Assembly (NCBI RefSeq): GCF_000219875.1 | Contig: NC_017167.1 | Location: 1,947,572-2,011,571 of the forward strand | DNA from: Alicyclobacillus acidocaldarius subsp. acidocaldarius Tc-4-1 | GTDB lineage: Bacteria > Bacillota > Bacilli > Alicyclobacillales > Alicyclobacillaceae | Direction: 5' to 3' | DNA: 64,000 nt | Shown here: positions 59,677-64,000 of the stretch, piece by piece | Position numbering within the stretch: the stretch's first letter is position 1 | Layout of the letters: every line of letters begins with the position of its first letter | The notes under the pieces: generated by a model | Database searches by the model: none | Told to the model about the DNA's origin: nothing | The model's input: the letters and a program-made list of their open reading frames with translations, nothing else | Program-made: the position numbers and the translations under genes

Positions 59677-61527
59677 TTATTTCTTGTCCGGGTCCACTTC
59701 GCGGAAGTCCGCGTCCACCACGGTATCGGAAGCCTGCCCCGTGGTACCCGTGGCACCAGCAGCGCCGGCCTGCTGCCCTGCGCCCGCCGACTGAGCCGCC
59801 TGTTCGTAAAGCTTCGTCGACAACTTGTGCAGCGTCTCCTGCAGGGCCTGGGACTTCGACTTGATGGCCTCGATATCCGATCCGGCCATCGCGTCGCGCA
59901 GTTCCTTCTGCTTCGATTCCGCCTCGCTCTTGAGGGACGCGTCGACTTTATCGCCGAGATCGCGCAGCAGCTTGTCGGTCTGATACAAGAGTTGGTCTGC
60001 CTGGTTGCGCACCTCCGCCTGCTCGCGCCGCTTCTTGTCTTCCTCGGCGTACATCTGCGCTTCCTTCATCATCCGCTCGACCTCTTCCTTGGACAGGCCG
60101 CTCGACGCGGTGATGGTAATGCGCTGAGACTTGCCGGTGGCGAGATCCTTCGCCGAGACGTGCACAATGCCGTTCGCGTCGATGTCGAAGGTGACCTCGA
60201 TCTGCGGGACGCCGCGCGGCGCGGGCGGGATGTCGTTCAGCGTGAAGCGGCCGAGCGTCTTGTTGTCCGCGGCCATCTCGCGCTCGCCCTGCAGCACATG
60301 GATTTCGACAGACGTCTGGTTGTCGGCCGCCGTGGTGAAGATCTGGCTCTTCGACGTCGGAATGGTCGTATTGCGCGGGATGATCCTCGTGAACACGCCG
60401 CCCATCGTCTCGATGCCAAGCGAAAGCGGCGTGACGTCGAGCAACACGATGTCCTTGACCTCGCCCGTCAAGACACCCGCCTGAATCGCGGCGCCGATGG
60501 CGACGACCTCGTCCGGGTTGACGCCCTTCGACGGCTCCTTGCCAATAAGGCGCTTGACCGCCTCCTGAACGGCCGGAATGCGCGTCGAGCCGCCCACCAG
60601 AATGACCTTGTCAATGTCAGCCGGCGTGAGTCCCGCGTCCTCCAGCGCCTGGCGGGTCGGCCCCATCGTCGCCTCGACGAGATCCGCCGTCAACTCCTCG
60701 AACTTCGCCCGCGTGAGGTTGACCTCGAGGTGCTTCGGTCCCGTCGCGTCCGCCGAGATGAACGGCAGGGAGATGGTGGTCGTCAAGGTGGACGACAACT
60801 CCTTCTTCGCCTTTTCCGCCGCGTCCTTCAGGCGCTGCATGGCCATCCGGTCGTTCGACAGATCGATGCCGGTGTCCTTCTTGAAGAGGTCAATCAAGTA
60901 CTGAATGATGCGGTTATCGAAGTCGTCGCCGCCGAGGTGGTTGTTGCCGCTCGTCGCCTTGACTTCGAACACGCCATCGCCGAGCTCCAGGATGGACACG
61001 TCGAACGTGCCACCGCCGAGGTCGAACACCAGGATGGTCTGGTCTTCCTCCTTGTCCAACCCGTACGCGAGCGCGGCCGCCGTCGGCTCGTTGATGATGC
61101 GGAGCACCTCAAGGCCTGCAATCCGGCCCGCGTCGCGCGTTGCCTGGCGCTGGCTGTCGCTGAAATACGCAGGGACGGTGATGACCGCCTGTGTGACCGG
61201 CTCGCCGAGGAACGCCTCTGCATCTGCCTTCAGTTTCTGCAGAATCATGGCGGAGATCTCCGGCGGCGTGTACGACTTGCCGTCGATGGTCACCTTGTAG
61301 TCGGTGCCCATATGGCGCTTGATGGAGATGATGGTTCTGTCCGGGTTCGTGATGGCTTGGCGCTTCGCGACGTCGCCCACGAGGCGCTCTCCGTCTTTCG
61401 TGAACGCCACGACCGATGGTGTCGTGCGATTGCCTTCGGCGTTTGGGATGACGACGGGTTCGCCGCCTTCCAACACCGCGACACAAGAGTTGGTGGTACC
61501 GAGGTCAATGCCGATGACTTTCCCCAC
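59677..61527 (-). CDS. dnaK: Chaperone DnaK (Hsp70)
   Basis: Hsp70 chaperone of 616 residues. The nucleotide-binding domain starts [18 protein letters not shown]. It has [18 protein letters not shown] near 120, [16 protein letters not shown] near 170 and [15 protein letters not shown] near 310. The interdomain linker is in [19 protein letters not shown] near 365, followed by the beta-sandwich and helical lid. The tail reads [16 protein letters not shown] 61527 follows GGGAGGGA. Between grpE and dnaJ, under CIRCE/HrcA control from upstream of hrcA. Confidence 0.98.
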   Translation of the reverse strand: MGKVIGIDLGTTNSCVAVLEGGEPVVIPNAEGNRTTPSVVAFTKDGERLVGDVAKRQAITNPDRTIISIKRHMGTDYKVTIDGKSYTPPEISAMILQKLKADAEAFLGEPVTQAVITVPAYFSDSQRQATRDAGRIAGLEVLRIINEPTAAALAYGLDKEEDQTILVFDLGGGTFDVSILELGDGVFEVKATSGNNHLGGDDFDNRIIQYLIDLFKKDTGIDLSNDRMAMQRLKDAAEKAKKELSSTLTTTISLPFISADATGPKHLEVNLTRAKFEELTADLVEATMGPTRQALEDAGLTPADIDKVILVGGSTRIPAVQEAVKRLIGKEPSKGVNPDEVVAIGAAIQAGVLTGEVKDIVLLDVTPLSLGIETMGGVFTRIIPRNTTIPTSKSQIFTTAADNQTSVEIHVLQGEREMAADNKTLGRFTLNDIPPAPRGVPQIEVTFDIDANGIVHVSAKDLATGKSQRITITASSGLSKEEVERMMKEAQMYAEEDKKRREQAEVRNQADQLLYQTDKLLRDLGDKVDASLKSEAESKQKELRDAMAGSDIEAIKSKSQALQETLHKLSTKLYEQAAQSAGAGQQAGAAGATGTTGQASDTVVDADFREVDPDKK

Positions 61528-61586
61528 TTCGCGTCCCTCCCCAGATCATAGACGATATTTCGTCTTCCATTGCGGATTCTCGCGGC

Positions 61587-62219
61587 TCAGACGCTAACCT
61601 TCACCATGGCCGGGCGCAGCACCTTTCCGTGCAGCAAATACCCCTTCTGCAGCACCTCGATTACGCGCCCGGGCTCCTGGCCTTCGACCTGCTCCTGCAT
61701 GACCGCTTCGTGTTGCGACGGATCGAACGGTGCGCCGATGGCGTCCATCTCGGTCACGCCGTATTGATGCATCACTTGAATGAGCTGACGGTGCACCATC
61801 TCGATCCCCTGCTTCATCTGAGGCTCATCCACGCCCTCGAGCGCCTGGAGCGCGCGGTCAAAGTTGTCGAGGACGGGCAGCAAGTCGGCGAGCAGCTTCT
61901 TGGTCGCAAACTGAACGAGTTCCTCGCGCTCCTGGCGGGTGCGCCGGCGAAAATTGTCGAAATCCGCCCGCGTCCGCAGAAGCTGCTGCGTCAATTCCTC
62001 GATCTGCGCATCGCGCGGATCGAGCTCCGGGGCGGACGCGCCCTCCTCCTCGGCTGAATCGCCGGCCTCGTACGAGAGATCTTCCTCCGCCATCTCGGCC
62101 GGATCGACGCCCTCCGAAGACCGGACGTCCCCTTCGGCATCCGCCTCCGCCGACTTCGGCTCCGCCTCTTCTTCGTTTGCGTTCGGATCCTTTACGACAT
62201 CCTCCGCCACGAGCAACAT
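61587..62219 (-). CDS. grpE: Nucleotide exchange factor GrpE
   Basis: Exchange factor for DnaK, 210 residues. The first 65 residues are very acidic. A long helix follows (about 70-125, DAQIEELTQQLLRTRADFDN then FRRRTRQEREELVQF). The C-terminal beta domain contains ILPV-type residues LLADLLPVLDNFDRAL near 132 and the end GYLLHGKVLRPAMVKVS. The start may be the ATG at 62219 (the first residues MLLVAEDVVKD are hydrophobic) or a later codon. Third position in the hrcA cluster. Confidence 0.95.
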   Translation of the reverse strand: MLLVAEDVVKDPNANEEEAEPKSAEADAEGDVRSSEGVDPAEMAEEDLSYEAGDSAEEEGASAPELDPRDAQIEELTQQLLRTRADFDNFRRRTRQEREELVQFATKKLLADLLPVLDNFDRALQALEGVDEPQMKQGIEMVHRQLIQVMHQYGVTEMDAIGAPFDPSQHEAVMQEQVEGQEPGRVIEVLQKGYLLHGKVLRPAMVKVSV

Positions 62220-62257
62220 CCTTTCTCCACTCCATCACCCGCTCGACGCAAATCGAG

Positions 62258-63268
62258 TCAAAAATCCGTAAGCGCCTGCGAGGTGAACGAGAGAATTTGC
62301 ATGACGCGATTGTAATCCATGCGCGTGGGGCCCAACACTCCAATATGGCCCACCGGCACGCTACCCAAACGGTACGTCGTGGTGATGACCGTGCAGTCCT
62401 TGAGCTCCACCACTGCGTTTTCTGCGCCGATGCGCACTTCAATCCCGTCGTCTGCCTTCGGGAACCAGTTGGGGATGGACTCGTTCTGCTCCAGCAGGCT
62501 GAGAATGGGCTGCGCCTTGCCGACGTCGTGAAACTCCGGCTGCGCCAGCATGTTCGAGGCGCCGCCGATATAGACGGCCTCTTCACGCTCCGGCACTTGG
62601 CACACCTCATTCAGGACGGCGATGGCATCCTCGAACCGCTCGACGGTCCGGCGCAATTCCCCGGCCAACTCCGCGTACAGCGTACGGCGAAGCTCGGAGA
62701 TGGGCACACCGACCACCTTGTCGTTGAGCACGCGGACGAGCGTTTCGACGTCGTCCGCCTCCATCTCGGACGAAAACCGCACGTGCACGGTCTCCACATG
62801 CCCGGAGTTGGTGACCAGGATGGCGATGGCGCGGCCGCCGCCAAGCGGAATGAGCTCAATCTTGCGCAATTTCTCAGTGTCCGTCTTCGGCCCAAGCACG
62901 ATGACCGTCTGCTTGGTCAGCACCGACAGCACGTTCGCCACCTCGCGGGCGACCTGCTCCACCTCATCGATGCGCTTGGTGAAGACGGACTTCAAAAACT
63001 CGCCCGTCTCGCGATCCATCTGTCCCAGGCGCAACAGGTTATCGACATAGAAGCGATAGCCCTTCTGCGATGGAACGCGTCCGGCCGAGGCATGTGGCTG
63101 CGTCAAATAGCCCATTTCCTCCAGATCTGCCATCTCATTTCGGATGGTGGCAGGGCTATATTGAATCTCCTCATGTTTGGCGAGTGCCCGCGAACCGATG
63201 GGTTCCGCCATCCGGACGTAGTCCTCGATGATCGCGGACAATATCAGTTGCTGTCGGGGCGTCAACAT
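62258..63268 (-). CDS. hrcA: Heat-inducible transcription repressor HrcA
   Basis: Repressor that binds CIRCE and, with GroEL, controls class I heat-shock genes. The 336 residues begin MLTPRQQLILSAIIEDYVRM. The winged-helix domain has GSRALAKHEEIQYSPATIRN near 23-42 and EEMGYLTQPHASAGRVPS near 50-67. A GAF-like dimerisation domain makes up the rest. ATG 63268 follows AAGGAGG. First gene of hrcA-grpE-dnaK-dnaJ, with CIRCE 16 bp upstream, so it is autoregulated. Confidence 0.97.
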   Translation of the reverse strand: MLTPRQQLILSAIIEDYVRMAEPIGSRALAKHEEIQYSPATIRNEMADLEEMGYLTQPHASAGRVPSQKGYRFYVDNLLRLGQMDRETGEFLKSVFTKRIDEVEQVAREVANVLSVLTKQTVIVLGPKTDTEKLRKIELIPLGGGRAIAILVTNSGHVETVHVRFSSEMEADDVETLVRVLNDKVVGVPISELRRTLYAELAGELRRTVERFEDAIAVLNEVCQVPEREEAVYIGGASNMLAQPEFHDVGKAQPILSLLEQNESIPNWFPKADDGIEVRIGAENAVVELKDCTVITTTYRLGSVPVGHIGVLGPTRMDYNRVMQILSFTSQALTDF

Positions 63269-63283
63269 GGTCTCGCCTCCTTG

Positions 63284-63310
63284 TTAGCACTCCAGGCGCT
63301 CGAGTGCTAA
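63284..63310. promoter_or_regulatory. CIRCE operator
   Basis: TTAGCACTC (63284-63292), 9-bp spacer, GAGTGCTAA (63302-63310): a perfect match to the CIRCE consensus, placed between the promoter and hrcA. Confidence 0.98.
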
Positions 63311-63323
63311 ACCACTCTCCTTG

Positions 63324-63352
63324 ACAATATCAATCTGGTCGCGCGTTGTCAA
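63324..63352 (-). promoter_or_regulatory. Sigma-A promoter of the hrcA operon
   Basis: Minus strand: TTGACA (63347-63352), 17-bp spacer, TATTGT (63324-63329). The start would be near 63317, so CIRCE covers the first transcribed bases. The -35 overlaps the last codons of hemW. Confidence 0.85.
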
Positions 63353-64000
63353 TGGATGTCGGCCGCCCCAATCCACTGCTCAAAGATGGCGTTCGCGACG
63401 GGCCAATAAGCGTCTGGGATGCGGTAGGCCGATCCTCGCTGCTCCAGCAATCCGTCGGCCAACAGTCGCTCGACGACGCCCGGAAACACCTGCTCGATGG
63501 TTCGCCCAAATCGCCGCTCAAAGCGCTGCTTGTCCACACCTTCCGCCAGGCGCAGTCCGAGAATTACCTGATCCTCCGCGCGCTCCCGGATGGATACCCA
63601 CTGCCGCTCGGACACGGGCCGTCGCCGCTCCCGCACGGCCGCCAGATAGGCGGAGAAGCGGCGGTCCATCGCGTACCGCTCGCCGCGGACGTATCCATGC
63701 GCCCCAATCCCACTCGCGCTATACGGCTCGTTTCGCCAGTACACCAGGTTGTGCCGGGCCTCTCCGCCGGGCCGAGCGAAGTTCGAAATCTCGTAATGCA
63801 CAAACCCGGCGTCGCGCAGGACGTCGCGCACGAGCCGGTACATCTCCGCCTCTGCGTCTTCCCCGGGCAGATTGAGCAGGCCCATCTCATGCCACTTGGC
63901 AAACGGCGTGCCGGGTTCGATCTTGAGCCAGTAGGCGGAGACGTGATCGACGGGAAGGCGCAGGACCGCTTCGACGCTTTCCGCCACGTCGTGGAGCGTC
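63349..64000 (-). CDS. hemW: Radical SAM heme chaperone HemW (C-terminal part)
   Basis: HemW, related to oxygen-independent coproporphyrinogen oxidase but acting as a heme chaperone. Only the last 216 codons are in the window; the gene runs off the right edge. Visible are VDHVSAYWLKIEPGTPFAKW, the HYEISNFARPGGEARHNLVY region that is diagnostic for the HemW group, and GIGAHGYVRGERY. The CxxxCxxC motif would lie outside. The stop is just inside the hrcA promoter. The order hemW-hrcA-grpE-dnaK-dnaJ is common in Bacilli (usually with lepA before hemW). Confidence 0.93.
   Translation of the reverse strand, partial: TLHDVAESVEAVLRLPVDHVSAYWLKIEPGTPFAKWHEMGLLNLPGEDAEAEMYRLVRDVLRDAGFVHYEISNFARPGGEARHNLVYWRNEPYSASGIGAHGYVRGERYAMDRRFSAYLAAVRERRRPVSERQWVSIRERAEDQVILGLRLAEGVDKQRFERRFGRTIEQVFPGVVERLLADGLLEQRGSAYRIPDAYWPVANAIFEQWIGAADIH

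Noticed and set aside
58024-61551. An 1,175-codon plus-strand open frame opposite prmA, dnaJ and dnaK
   Set aside because: It is antisense to three certain genes and is low-complexity, rich in Arg, His and Leu. Such frames arise opposite GC-rich genes. No homology is apparent.

Overview
The window looks like chromosomal DNA of a high-GC, aerobic, spore-forming Firmicute, most likely Alicyclobacillus or a close relative. The genus is an inference. It rests on an alpha/beta-type SASP with a sigma-G-like promoter, a GerA-type germinant receptor operon, a Spo0E-like phosphatase, YqfC/YqfD, and the Bacillus-type order of the rpsU-yqeY-yqfC-yqfD-phoH-pgpH-ybeY-dgkA-era-yqzL-recO and dnaG-rpoD-trmK-yqfO blocks, all with GC-rich codon use. 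Because GC is high, long open frames also run antisense to real genes; these are ignored here.

Layout. 1-3525 (minus): cydA-cydB-cydD, cytochrome bd oxidase and its assembly exporter, cut by the left edge. 3749-5856: a 14-TM drug exporter overlapped by its MarR-type regulator, divergent from an AIM24-like gene. 6709-12139: corrinoid uptake (btuFCD behind a cobalamin riboswitch) and salvage (adenosyltransferase, cobT). 12277-14689 (plus): HxlR regulator, a structured leader, queD, queE and a haloacid dehalogenase. 14743-22432: SASP, ppx, lgt, spo0E-like, metA (residue pattern of an acetyl-CoA-using enzyme), a frameshifted cysP-like sulfate permease, panD, an SGNH hydrolase and a metal-binding HMA protein.

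22522-32072 is the accessory part. It has an IS1380-family element (1,682 bp, 14-bp inverted ends, 5-bp target duplication) and an ISLre2-family element (1,606 bp, 9-bp duplication). Between them lie a gerKA-gerKC-gerKB operon, a DUF1284 gene and an orphan PAS histidine kinase. The IS1380 copy sits 22 bp 5' of the gerKA start, and gerKC is out of frame in its lipoprotein signal peptide, so this receptor looks doubly damaged. 32209-38585 holds an Old Yellow Enzyme, a two-component system, small membrane and acetyltransferase genes, RNase P RNA with promoter and terminator, and an arginase-fold gene.

38590-64000 is almost entirely minus-strand housekeeping: yqfO/nif3, trmK, rpoD, dnaG, recO, yqzL, era, dgkA, ybeY, pgpH, phoH, yqfD, yqfC, yqeY and rpsU. 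After a plus-strand Na/Pi-type transporter comes the heat-shock cluster hrcA-grpE-dnaK-dnaJ-prmA-rsmE-mtaB, ending in an unusual Nudix-DeoC fusion. The cluster starts from a sigma-A promoter followed by a perfect CIRCE operator. hemW is cut by the right edge.

No clear new defence or mobile system was found. The points most worth checking are the decaying germination operon, the frameshifted sulfate permease, the Nudix-DeoC fusion, the uncharacterised leader before queD, and a histidine kinase that appears to read through its own terminator.
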